From Actinokineospora terrae (lineage in GTDB: Bacteria; Actinomycetota; Actinomycetes; Mycobacteriales; Pseudonocardiaceae), in NCBI RefSeq assembly GCF_900111175.1, contig NZ_FOGI01000008.1:1-64000 (forward strand): DNA of 64,000 nucleotides, given 5' to 3'. A program made the position numbers and the translations under genes. The notes under the pieces were generated by a model. That model saw nothing but the letters and a program-made list of their open reading frames with translations, searched no databases and had not been told where the DNA came from. Within the stretch, counting starts at the first letter, position 1; each line of letters begins with the position of its first letter. Below are positions 17,110 to 25,370 of the stretch, piece after piece.

Positions 17110-18399
17110 ATGACCCCCACTGAGACGGCGGCCGCGGACCCCGAGGTCGCGGCCGCTCTCCCCCAGCAGGCGGCCCGCGGCCCGGTGCGCACGTCGGGAC
17201 CGGCACCGGTGCTCGACGTCGTGGTGCCCGTGCACAACGAGGAGCGCGACCTGGAGCCGTGCGTGCGCAGGCTGCACGCGCACCTGCACGCGCACTTCCC
17301 CTACCGGTTCCGGATCACCGTCGCCGACAACGCCAGCACCGACGGCACCTGGGCGGTGGCCGAGTCGCTCGCCGGGTCGCTGCCCGGGGTGCGGGCGGTG
17401 CGCTTGGAGCAGAAGGGCCGCGGCCGGGCGCTGCACACCACCTGGCTCGGCTCCGACGCCGAGGTCCTCGCCTACATGGACGTCGACCTGTCCACCGACC
17501 TCAACGCGCTCTCGCCGCTGGTGGCGCCGCTCATCTCCGGGCACTCGGACGTGGCGATCGGCAGCAGGCTGGCGCGCGGCGCGCGGGTGGTGCGCGGGCC
17601 GAAGCGGGAACTGATCTCGCGCGCCTACAACCTGCTGCTGCGCGGCACCCTCGCGGTGCGGTTCTCCGACGCCCAGTGCGGGTTCAAGGCGATCCGCGCG
17701 GACGTGGCCAGGGCGCTGCTGCCGCACGTGGCCGACACCGGCTGGTTCTTCGACACCGAGCTGCTGGTGCTGGCGCAGCGGGCCGGGTCGCGCATCCACG
17801 AGGTGCCGGTGGACTGGGTCGACGACCCGGACAGCCGGGTCGACATCGTGCGCACCGCGGTCGCCGACCTGCGCGGCATCGCCCGGCTCGGCCGCGGCCT
17901 GGCCACCGGGCGGCTGCCGATCGCCGACCTGCGCGCGCAACTGGGCCGCGGCGCGATCACCCAGGACCCGCCGGGTGTCCCCCGTGGACTGCTGCGGCAG
18001 CTGGTGCGGTTCGCCGCGGTCGGCGTCGTCAGCACCCTGGCGTACCTGGTGCTGTACGTGCTGCTGCGCGGCCAGGTCGGGCCGCAGCCGGCGAACCTGG
18101 TGGCGCTGCTGGTGACCGCGGTCGGCAACACCGCGGCCAACCGGCGGCTGACCTTCGGGGTGCGCGGGTCCGCCGACGCGGCCAGGCACCAGTTCCAGGG
18201 GTTGCTCGTGTTCGTCCTCGGGTTGGGGCTCACCAGCGGCGCGCTCGCGCTGCTGCACGGGCTCACCGCGCCGAGCGGTCTCACCGAGGTGTCCGTGCTG
18301 GTCGCGGCCAACCTGCTGGCCACCGTCCTGCGGTTCCTGCTGCTGCGCAGCTGGGTCTTCCGCCGTCCCACCGAGCCCGTCCTGGAGAGCGCGCTGTGA
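17110..18399 (+). CDS. GT2 glycosyltransferase fused to GtrA-type flippase domain
   Basis: 429 residues from ATG 17110. Residues about 35-270 are a GT-A domain like dolichol-phosphate mannose synthase: VVVPVHNEERDLEP, DNASTDGTW, the DxD-like YMDVDLSTD, and FSDAQCGFKAIR. The C-terminal part has four membrane helices of the GtrA/DPMS type (LVRFAAVGVVSTLAYLVLY). It should charge a polyprenyl phosphate with a sugar on the cytoplasmic face, and the GtrA part may flip it outward for the two PMT-like enzymes on either side. An upstream ATG at 17026 would give 28 more residues, but a conserved operator lies there. The next gene starts within its stop codon. Confidence 0.85.
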   Translation: MTPTETAAADPEVAAALPQQAARGPVRTSGPAPVLDVVVPVHNEERDLEPCVRRLHAHLHAHFPYRFRITVADNASTDGTWAVAESLAGSLPGVRAVRLEQKGRGRALHTTWLGSDAEVLAYMDVDLSTDLNALSPLVAPLISGHSDVAIGSRLARGARVVRGPKRELISRAYNLLLRGTLAVRFSDAQCGFKAIRADVARALLPHVADTGWFFDTELLVLAQRAGSRIHEVPVDWVDDPDSRVDIVRTAVADLRGIARLGRGLATGRLPIADLRAQLGRGAITQDPPGVPRGLLRQLVRFAAVGVVSTLAYLVLYVLLRGQVGPQPANLVALLVTAVGNTAANRRLTFGVRGSADAARHQFQGLLVFVLGLGLTSGALALLHGLTAPSGLTEVSVLVAANLLATVLRFLLLRSWVFRRPTEPVLESAL

Positions 18400-20258
18400 G
18401 CACCGTGACCGCCGAGTCCGCCGTCCCCGTGACCGACACCCCCACCGATCCCAGGCCCAGCACGGCATCGGCCCCCCGACACCCCCGCTGGGAACTGCCC
18501 GCCGCGATCGCGCTGCTGGTCGCCACCGCCGTGCTGTACCTGTGGGACCTCAGCGCGTCGGGGATGGGCAACAGCTTCTACGCCGCCGCCGCGCAGGCGG
18601 GCACCCAGGACTGGAAGGCGCTGTTCTTCGGGTCCCTAGACGCGGGCAACCTGATCACCGTCGACAAGCCGCCCGCCGCGCTGTGGCTGATGGCGCTGTC
18701 GGGCCGGGTGCTGGGCTTCTCGTCGTTCAGTATGCTGCTGCCGCAGGCGCTGGCCGGGATCGGCTCGGTGTGGCTGCTCTACCGCGCCGTGCGCCGCTGG
18801 TCGGGGCCGGGCGCCGGGCTGCCGGCGGGGGCGGCGCTGGCCGCGACCCCGGTGGCGGCACTGATGTTCAAGTTCAACAACCCCGACGCGCTGCTGGTGC
18901 TGCTGCTGGCCGTCGGCGCGTACTGCACGGTGCGCGCGGCGGAGAAGGCGAGCGCGACCTGGCTGGTGCTGGCCGGTACCGCGATCGGCTTCGGGTTCCT
19001 GACCAAGATGCTGCAGGCGTTCCTCGTGCTGCCCGCGTTCGTGTTGGTGTACCTGGTGGTCGCGCCGACCAGCCCGCTGCGCCGCGCGCTGCACGTGCTG
19101 GCAGCCGGGGTCGCGGTGGTCGTGGCCGCCGGGTGGTACGTGGTGGTGGCCGACCTGTGGCCCGCCGCGTCCCGGCCGTACATCGGCGGGTCGACCGACA
19201 ACACCGTGCTCGACCTCGCCCTCGGCTACAACGGCCTCAGCCGGATCTTCGGCGGTGACGGCAACGGCGGCGGTGGGGGCGGTGGCGGCGGCAACACCGG
19301 GTTCGGCGGGGAGACCGGGCTGTCGCGGATGTTCGGCGCCGCGTTCGGCCCCGAGGTGTCCTGGCTGCTGCCCGCCGCGCTCGTCGGCCTGGTCGCCGGG
19401 CTGTGGTTCACCCGCCGCGCGCCGCGCACCGACCGCACCAGGGCCGGGCTGCTGCTGTGGGGCGGCTGGACCGTGGTGACCGCGCTGGTGTTCAGCTACA
19501 TGCAGGGCACCGTCCACCCGTACTACGCGATCGCGCTGGCGCCCGGGATCGCCGGTGTCGTCGCGATCTCCGGCCGCGAGCTGTGGCGCGGCCGTGGTCA
19601 CCTGCCCGCGCGGATCGCGTTGGCGTCGATGGTCGCGCTGACCGCGGGTTGGGCGTTCGTGATGTTGGGCTGGGACGGCACCTGGTTGCCGTGGCTGCGG
19701 TGGGTCGTCGCGGTGGCGGGTGTGCTGGCGGCCGCGGCGATCGCGACCGGCGTGCACCTGCTGCGCGGGGCGGCGGTGCCGGTGGCGGTGCTGGCGCTGG
19801 TGGCGTGTCTCGGTGCGACATCGGCTTACACGGTGGCCACCGCGGCGACCGCGCACAGTGGCTCGATCCCGCTGTCCGGCCCGGTGTCGCAAAGCGGCGG
19901 CATGGGTGGCGGCATGGGCGACACCGGGTCGGTGAGCGCGGAACTGGTGGCGGCGTTGCGGGCGACCACGGGTCGTTGGGCGGCGGCGAGCACCGGGTCG
20001 CAGGGCGCTGCCTCGTTGCAGTTGGCCAGTGGCAGGCCGGTGATGGCGATCGGCGGGTTCAACGGCGGTGACCCGGCGCCGACGCTGGCGCAGTTCCAGG
20101 CGTACGTCGAGTCCGGACAGGTCCGCTACTACGTCGAGGGCGGCCGCGGCGGCGGCTTCGGCGGCGGGAGTCAGATCGCGACCTGGGTTCAGGAGAACTT
20201 CGCGCAGGTCACGATTGGCGGCCAGACGGTGTACGACCTGGCGGTCGGCGCGGGCTGA
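18396..20258 (+). CDS. PMT_2/ArnT-like membrane glycosyltransferase B
   Basis: 620 residues from a GTG overlapping the previous stop (GTGA). It is a paralogue of the protein at 15168-17024, with the same early LYLWDLSASGMGNSFYAAA, VAALMFKFNNPDALLVLL and GFGFLTKMLQAFLVLP, and the same C-terminal MAIGGFNGGDPAPTLAQF module. It adds a Gly run between helices (about 10 consecutive Gly) and GGMGGGMGDTG plus GGRGGGFGGG outside. It probably uses the polyprenyl-phosphate sugar made by the coupled GT2-GtrA enzyme. Acceptor unknown. The two paralogues may act on different acceptors or as a heteromer. Confidence 0.85.
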   Translation: MSTVTAESAVPVTDTPTDPRPSTASAPRHPRWELPAAIALLVATAVLYLWDLSASGMGNSFYAAAAQAGTQDWKALFFGSLDAGNLITVDKPPAALWLMALSGRVLGFSSFSMLLPQALAGIGSVWLLYRAVRRWSGPGAGLPAGAALAATPVAALMFKFNNPDALLVLLLAVGAYCTVRAAEKASATWLVLAGTAIGFGFLTKMLQAFLVLPAFVLVYLVVAPTSPLRRALHVLAAGVAVVVAAGWYVVVADLWPAASRPYIGGSTDNTVLDLALGYNGLSRIFGGDGNGGGGGGGGGNTGFGGETGLSRMFGAAFGPEVSWLLPAALVGLVAGLWFTRRAPRTDRTRAGLLLWGGWTVVTALVFSYMQGTVHPYYAIALAPGIAGVVAISGRELWRGRGHLPARIALASMVALTAGWAFVMLGWDGTWLPWLRWVVAVAGVLAAAAIATGVHLLRGAAVPVAVLALVACLGATSAYTVATAATAHSGSIPLSGPVSQSGGMGGGMGDTGSVSAELVAALRATTGRWAAASTGSQGAASLQLASGRPVMAIGGFNGGDPAPTLAQFQAYVESGQVRYYVEGGRGGGFGGGSQIATWVQENFAQVTIGGQTVYDLAVGAG

Positions 20259-20412
20259 GCCCGGCTGGGGTCTTTGGACCTGGGACAGCGGCGGCGGTGC
20301 CGCGTAGGCTGCCGTCCACTCGGTTCCGACGCCGCTGGGAGGCTCGCCGTGCTCGACGACGCGACGCCCTCCCCGGCCGCCCGGCCCCACCGGCTCACCC
20401 GCCCGCACCGGG

Positions 20413-20781
20413 GTGGTGGTCGCGATCGTTGAGCAGCCGCCACCGCGCGCCGAGCACCGGGCCGACCGGCGGCCGGGGCGGGCCACCCCGGACGGGGTGG
20501 TTCCCCGGCAGGGCCGGTTGACCGGGCACGCGGACCTGCGCACCCGGCCGGACTTCGAGCAGCTGCTGGTGGCGCTGTGCACCCAGGCCACCGGCGACGT
20601 CCACTTGGACCTGGCGGAGTTGGACTTCATCGACGTGTCCGGTGTGATCACCCTGTTGCGGGCGGCCGGGACGCTGCCGGGTCAGAGCAGGCTGGTGCTG
20701 CGCAACCCACCGGAGTCCATGCGGCGCATCCTGGACCTGTTGGGTCCGGCCGTCGGCGCCGCGGGTGTCACCGTCGACTAG
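20413..20781 (+). CDS. STAS-domain anti-anti-sigma factor-like protein
   Basis: 122 residues. The first 45 are Pro/Arg-rich and unusual. The rest is a STAS domain: LTGHADLRTRPDFEQLL, then DVHLDLAELDFIDVSGV, where the Ser of DVSG is the phosphorylation site in this family. Such proteins bind anti-sigma kinases and are reset by PP2C phosphatases. No anti-sigma kinase gene is adjacent. GTG 20413 or GTG 20416 is likely, although a 27-codon frame from GTG 20350 ends across the start and could be an upstream leader. A role with the receiver-PP2C at 5.9-7.1 kb is possible but not shown. Confidence 0.75.
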   Translation: MVVAIVEQPPPRAEHRADRRPGRATPDGVVPRQGRLTGHADLRTRPDFEQLLVALCTQATGDVHLDLAELDFIDVSGVITLLRAAGTLPGQSRLVLRNPPESMRRILDLLGPAVGAAGVTVD

Positions 20782-20802
20782 CCACCGGACGAGCCGGAAT
20801 GG

Positions 20803-21444
20803 TCACCGGGACAGCAGTTCCCGGACCTCGGCGTCGTCGACCTGGGTGAAGTCCTCGTACCACCGCCCCACGGAGTCGAGGTCGTCCGGCGCGAGCGGGC
20901 AGACGACGTCGTCGGCGATCTCGGTGAGCCGGTCGACCACGGTGGCCGGGGCGACCGGTACGGCGAGCACGATCCGTTCGGCGCCGAGTCCGCGCACCAC
21001 CCGGACGGCGGCCTCGACGGTGGACCCGGTGGCCACGCCGTCGTCGACCACCACGACGGTGCGGCCGCGCAGCGAGTGCGGTTCCACGCCGCCGCGCAGT
21101 CGCCGGGACTGATCGGCGAGGTTCGCCTTCACCCTGGCGACGGTGTCGGCGACGTCCGACCAGGACAGTTCCAGCAGGGCGAGCACCGCCTCCGCCCTGA
21201 CCTCGACCCAGTCCGACCCGTGCCTGCCCTCCCCCACCGCGCCGACCGCGAGTTCCGCGGCACCGGGAGCGCCGACCTTGCCCACGAGCACGACGTCGAG
21301 TTCGGCGGTGAGGAGGGCGGCCACCACGGCGGCGACCGGTACGCCGCCGCGGGGAAGGCCGAGGACGACCGGGTCCTCGCCGCGCAGGTACTCCAACCTC
21401 GCGCCGAGCACCCGACCGGCGTGAACGCGGTCGGTGTAGTGCAT
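20803..21444 (-). CDS. phosphoribosyltransferase-fold protein
   Basis: 213 residues from ATG 21444. The PRPP loop VVVVDDGVATGST is clear, preceded by GLPRGGVPVAAVVA and followed by a C-terminal region (YEDFTQVDDAEVRELL). This is the stand-alone family often found near stress and dormancy genes, and the true substrate is not established. It is convergent with the STAS gene, with only 21 bp between the stops. No nucleotide metabolism genes lie nearby. Confidence 0.85.
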   Translation of the reverse strand: MHYTDRVHAGRVLGARLEYLRGEDPVVLGLPRGGVPVAAVVAALLTAELDVVLVGKVGAPGAAELAVGAVGEGRHGSDWVEVRAEAVLALLELSWSDVADTVARVKANLADQSRRLRGGVEPHSLRGRTVVVVDDGVATGSTVEAAVRVVRGLGAERIVLAVPVAPATVVDRLTEIADDVVCPLAPDDLDSVGRWYEDFTQVDDAEVRELLSR

Positions 21445-21568
21445 CCCCCCAGTGTGGGCCCCGGGTTCCGCCGCCGCCGGGCGAGAAAAAATCCGCCGGA
21501 TTGAGTGAGAATCGCGTTCGCCGGGTACCTCAGTGTCGAGACCCCACCGAGATTCGAGGGAGCGGACA

Positions 21569-21844
21569 ATGACCGTCACCGGCATCTTCACCGCGCTGAT
21601 CATCGGTTTGATCATCGGCGCACTGGGCCGCCTGGTGGTTCCCGGCAAGCAGTCGATCCCGATCTGGCTGACCATCGTGGTCGGTATCGTCGCGGCTTTC
21701 CTGGGTACCGCGTTGGCCAACGCGGTCGGCGTCGGCACGACCGCTGGCGTGGACTGGATCGAGATCATCTTCCAGGTCGGCCTCGCCGCGCTCGGTGTGG
21801 CGCTGGTCGCCGGTTTCTACGGGCGTAGCCACGTCCACCGGTGA
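21569..21844 (+). CDS. GlsB/YeaQ/YmgE-family membrane stress protein
   Basis: 91 residues, with three hydrophobic segments. GIFTALIIGLIIGALGRLVVPG at the start is the family signature, with IPIWLTIVVGIVAAFLG and a C-terminal helix ending at FYGRSHVHR. These small transglycosylase-associated proteins are often induced by general stress. ATG 21569 has GAGGGAG eight bases upstream; an upstream ATG-like frame was rejected. The gene is monocistronic and ends at a strong hairpin 107 bp downstream. A tandem repeat lies between the stop and the hairpin. Confidence 0.88.
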   Translation: MTVTGIFTALIIGLIIGALGRLVVPGKQSIPIWLTIVVGIVAAFLGTALANAVGVGTTAGVDWIEIIFQVGLAALGVALVAGFYGRSHVHR

Positions 21845-21889
21845 ACCCGCGGGCTGACCGGGCAGAGACCAGCCACGCAGGGGATGTAG

Positions 21890-21951
21890 CAGGGTTGCGG
21901 TAAACAGGGTTGCGGTAAACAGAGTTGCAGTGGGAAGTACAGGGTTGCGGG
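21890..21951 (+). repeat. short tandem repeat, unit about 15 bp
   Basis: CAGGGTTGCGGTAAA occurs twice in tandem (21890, 21905), then a degenerate copy CAGAGTTGCAGTGGG (21920), and CAGGGTTGCGGG at 21940. It lies between the GlsB-like gene and the terminator. Confidence 0.8.
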
Positions 21952-21982
21952 AAGCCCCGACCAGTTCGCTGGTCGGGGCTTC
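21951..21982. terminator. strong bidirectional hairpin
   Basis: GAAGCCCCGACCAG, loop TTCG, CTGGTCGGGGCTTC is a perfect 14-bp stem with a stable UUCG loop. It lies between the convergent GlsB-like gene and the MMPL gene and can end both transcripts. Confidence 0.85.
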
Positions 21983-22019
21983 CGCTCGTTGTCGGTGCTT
22001 GTTCAGTGCTCTCCCCGGA

Positions 22020-24230
22020 TCAGCCGACCGGGTCCAGCTCGCGGGTCTGCTCGGCCTCGACCGGCGCGGGAACCCGGCGGGGGCGCAGGATCCGCGGCGT
22101 CCACCAGTTCCGCTCGCCGAGCACGCCCATCAGCGCGGGCAGCACGACGGCGCGGATGAGGGTGGCGTCGAGCAGGATCGCGGTGGCCAGGCCGACGCCC
22201 ATCTGCTTCATGTCGATCGTGCTGAGCGTGGCGAAGATGGAGAACACGCCGACCATCACCGCCGCGGCGCTGGTGACCACGCCCGCCGAGGACGTGATGC
22301 CCTTGGAGATCGCCGCCCTGGTGTCCACACCGGAGTCCCGCGCCTCGCGGATGCGGCTGACGACGAACACGTGGTAGTCCATCGAGAGTCCGAACAGGAC
22401 GACGAAGAGCATCAGCGGCAGCCAGGCGACGATGCCGCCGGTGGAGGTGAAGCCGAGCAGGCCCTCGGCCCAGGTGTTCTGGAACACCAGCACCAGCACG
22501 CCGTAGGCGGCCGCGGCGGAGAGCATGTTCAGCGCGATCGACGACAGCGCGATCAGCGGGGCGCGGAACGTCCAGGTCATGATGATGAACGTCAGCAGCA
22601 GCACGATCGCGATGACCCACGGCAGCGACTCGTTCATCGAGTCGACGAAGTCGTTCTCCCCCGCGGTCTGGCCGCTCACCGCGAACTCGGCGCCCGCGAC
22701 GGTGCCCACGGTCTGCGGCAGGGCGACCGTGCGCAGCCAGGTGAGGGAGTTGTCCGCCTCCGGGCTGGCCGCCGAGGACGAGATGGCCGCGTTGAGCAGG
22801 AACACCCGGCCGTCCGGCGAGCGGGTGACCTCGATCTCGCGCTCGTGGGCGAACCCGGCGTCGGCCTTGATCCGCTCGGTGAGCGCGGTCACCGCGGCCT
22901 CGGTCTGGGCGACCTTGTCGGCCGGGGCCCGCACGCCGACCGCGTGGGTGGCGCCGGTGCTGGGGAACGCGGCGGTCATCCGGTCGTAGGACTGCATGAC
23001 CGGGATGCTGCGCGGCAGGTCGGCGTCGGACGGGGAGTTGAGCTTCATGCCCAGCGCCGGGATGGCCAGCGCGACCAGGGCCAGGCCCGCCACGGTGAGC
23101 GTGGTGGCCGGGCGGCGCAGCGACGGGCGCAGGATCGCCTTCCACACCCTGGGCTCGCCGCCCTTGGCCGAGAGCCGCCACACGAACGGCACCCTGGGCT
23201 TGTCGATCCAGCGGCCGAGCTTGGCCAGCATCGCGGGCAGCACGGTGATGGAGCCGATCACGGCGGCCAGCACGACCAGGATGGAGCCGATGGCCATCGA
23301 GGTGAAGATGACGTCGTTGGCGACGAACATGCCCGCCATGGCGACCACGACGGCGAACCCGGAGACCACGATCGCGTGCCCCGAGGTGGCCGCGGCCATC
23401 TCCACCGCGTCGAGGTGGGTGCGGCCCTTGGCGCGTTCCTCGCGTTCGCGGCGGACGTAGAACAGCGAGTAGTCGACGCCGACGGCCATGCCGATCAGCA
23501 GGATCATGCTGGAGGTGTTCTCGGAGGCGGGCACCAGCTGCGAGGCCAGCGCCGACAGGCCCATCGCGGCGCCGACGGCGGAGAGCGCCAGCAGCACCGG
23601 GATGCCCGCGGCGATGACCGCGCCGAAGGCGATCAGCATGATCACCAGGGTGACCGGGATGCTGATCAGCTCGGCCTTGGCGAAGTCGTCGCCGAGCGCG
23701 GTGGACAGCGCCTTGTTCAGCGACTCGCCGCCGACCTGCTCGACCAGCAGGTCGGGGTGCGCGGCCTGGACCGCGGCGGTGGCGTCGAGCAGCGGTTGCA
23801 GCCGCTCGTCCGCGGTCTTGCGGTCACCGGCGATCTCGACGCCGACCAGCAGCGCGTTGCCGTTGGGCGAGGGCAGCGCCTCGCTGACCTCACCGACCTC
23901 CTTGAGGCCGGACATCCTGGCGCGCACGTCCTCGGCGACCTTGCCCGCTGCCGCCTTGTCGAGCGCGCCGGAGCGGGCGGTGATCAGGACGTTCTCGCTG
24001 GCCGGGCGGTTGAAGCCCGCGTCGTCGACCATCTTCTGGTAGACCGCGAGCTCGCCCTTGGCGGCGTCGTCGAAGTCGGTGGTCTTGGTGCCGACGATGT
24101 TGCCGACGCCGATGCACACCGCGACGAACACCAGCCACGCGGTGATCGCGCGCCACGGGTGCTCCGCGCTCCACCGCGCGATCCGCACCGTCGCCATCGG
24201 TCTTGCCTGCGTCGCCGAATTGCCTGACAT
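22020..24230 (-). CDS. MMPL/RND-family transporter
   Basis: 736 residues with about 12 membrane helices in two halves, each with a large external loop. There is a first helix near 25-45, then a loop of about 150 residues, five helices to about 375 with the sensitive motif GMAVGVDYSLFYVRREREER, and a mirrored second half with GLSMDYHVFVVSRIREARDSG. The Asp-Tyr pairs in each repeat are the proton relay expected of MMPL proteins. The family exports lipids or hydrophobic molecules to the outer envelope in actinobacteria. It is monocistronic, with an inverted repeat upstream that might be an operator. Confidence 0.9.
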   Translation of the reverse strand: MSGNSATQARPMATVRIARWSAEHPWRAITAWLVFVAVCIGVGNIVGTKTTDFDDAAKGELAVYQKMVDDAGFNRPASENVLITARSGALDKAAAGKVAEDVRARMSGLKEVGEVSEALPSPNGNALLVGVEIAGDRKTADERLQPLLDATAAVQAAHPDLLVEQVGGESLNKALSTALGDDFAKAELISIPVTLVIMLIAFGAVIAAGIPVLLALSAVGAAMGLSALASQLVPASENTSSMILLIGMAVGVDYSLFYVRREREERAKGRTHLDAVEMAAATSGHAIVVSGFAVVVAMAGMFVANDVIFTSMAIGSILVVLAAVIGSITVLPAMLAKLGRWIDKPRVPFVWRLSAKGGEPRVWKAILRPSLRRPATTLTVAGLALVALAIPALGMKLNSPSDADLPRSIPVMQSYDRMTAAFPSTGATHAVGVRAPADKVAQTEAAVTALTERIKADAGFAHEREIEVTRSPDGRVFLLNAAISSSAASPEADNSLTWLRTVALPQTVGTVAGAEFAVSGQTAGENDFVDSMNESLPWVIAIVLLLTFIIMTWTFRAPLIALSSIALNMLSAAAAYGVLVLVFQNTWAEGLLGFTSTGGIVAWLPLMLFVVLFGLSMDYHVFVVSRIREARDSGVDTRAAISKGITSSAGVVTSAAAVMVGVFSIFATLSTIDMKQMGVGLATAILLDATLIRAVVLPALMGVLGERNWWTPRILRPRRVPAPVEAEQTRELDPVG

Positions 24231-24246
24231 GTCTGGGTTCCCCCCA

Positions 24247-24288
24247 CTGACGGAAACGACTCTTCGCTGTTGGGCAGAAGAGTGTCAG
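24247..24288. promoter_or_regulatory. imperfect inverted repeat upstream of MMPL gene
   Basis: CTGAC and ACTCTTC on the left pair with GAAGAGT and GTCAG on the right, around an 11-base centre. The repeat is 17 bases upstream of the MMPL start. It is a plausible operator, but no TetR-type gene is adjacent. Confidence 0.4.
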
Positions 24289-24349
24289 CGCCGCGGCACG
24301 GGCGAATCAGGATTCGTCCCCGATCTTGGCCAGGGGACGACCCCCTAGG

Positions 24350-24365
24350 GGTGACCGGGGTCACC
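24350..24365. terminator. palindrome between nudC and MMPL genes
   Basis: GGTGACC, GG, GGTCACC is a perfect inverted repeat 20 bases past the nudC stop. Terminator or operator cannot be decided from sequence. Confidence 0.35.
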
Positions 24366-24384
24366 GCCGGATGCGTTGCGGGAG

Positions 24385-25227
24385 TTAGGGAGTGACCAGC
24401 CAGCGGTCCACTAGGAACGATTCCACCGAGTCCGGCCTGCGGTCACCGAGCGCGGCGACCTCGGCCCTGGTGAACCAGCGGGCCTCCGCCAACTCGTCCA
24501 GGTCCACCGCGATGTCCGGGGACAGCGCCACGGCGCGGAAACCGAGCATCAGTCCGGATGGGAACGGCCACGCCTGCGAGGCCAGGTACCGCACCGCGCC
24601 GACCGCGACCCCGGACTCCTCGGCGACCTCCCGGCGCACGGCGTCCTCCATGCTCTCGCCGATCTCCACGAACCCCGCCAGCGTGGAGAAGCCGGTGGCG
24701 CCGCGGTGGCGGCCGAGCAGGCAGCGGTCGCCGTGCTCGACCAGGACGATGATCGCCGGTTCGATGCGCGGGAACAGCAGCTTGCCGCAGCCGGTGCACT
24801 TGCGGACGTGCCCGCCGTGCGAGTCGATGGCGGCGCTACCGCAGGCGCCGCAGAAGCGCTGGTTGCGCCGCCAGTGCAGGATCCCCCTGGCGTAGGCGAG
24901 GCGGGTGGCGTCTTCTGGACCGAGGTCCGTGAACAGCACGCGGATGTCGATGGCACCGTGCGCGCCGGTCTCGGCAAGCGCGACGCTTTCGTCCACTTCG
25001 GACAGGTCACAGGCGAACAGGGCGGTGTCGCCGTCGATGCCGAGGAACACCGCGTCGTCGGTGACGGTGGTGAGCAGCGGTCGGCCGTCGCGGACCAGGC
25101 ACCGGTCGCGCCAGAACGCCAGGGCGTGCCCGGTCGGTCGCCGCGCGTCGATCCAGGCCGCGTCAGCACGTCGCGCACCGGCACGATCCAAGGCCATACC
25201 GCTGTACGGAAGGACAGAGTTCTCCAC
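24385..25227 (-). CDS. nudC: NAD(+) diphosphatase
   Basis: 280 residues. The four-Cys zinc ribbon (CGACG, CTGCG) lies before the Nudix box, which spans GFVEIGES ... REVAEESG with the catalytic Glu residues present. SQAWPFPSG after it is the NudC signature that selects NAD(H), here with Ala for the usual Pro. The enzyme hydrolyses NAD(H) to NMN and AMP, and homologues also remove NAD caps from RNA. GTG 25227 has ATGGAGG six bases upstream and is preferred over the upstream GTG at 25266. It is followed by the MMPL gene after a likely terminator. Confidence 0.92.
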   Translation of the reverse strand: MENSVLPYSGMALDRAGARRADAAWIDARRPTGHALAFWRDRCLVRDGRPLLTTVTDDAVFLGIDGDTALFACDLSEVDESVALAETGAHGAIDIRVLFTDLGPEDATRLAYARGILHWRRNQRFCGACGSAAIDSHGGHVRKCTGCGKLLFPRIEPAIIVLVEHGDRCLLGRHRGATGFSTLAGFVEIGESMEDAVRREVAEESGVAVGAVRYLASQAWPFPSGLMLGFRAVALSPDIAVDLDELAEARWFTRAEVAALGDRRPDSVESFLVDRWLVTP

Positions 25228-25370
25228 GTTGAGCCTCCATCGGTGGGTCTGACCCCACCCTGTCACGGCCGTTCGGTCGGGGCCAGCGAGATGGTGGACA
25301 CTCGAACGGACCCGGGAGTAACTTCCGGTGCGGTGACGATTCGCAGGCGGCGACGACCAGTGGAGGGCCA

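Noticed and set aside
21930..24227. 765-codon plus-strand frame opposite the MMPL gene
   Set aside because: The translation is a shadow (His/Asp/Gly-rich). The opposite strand encodes a complete MMPL transporter with motifs and membrane helices.
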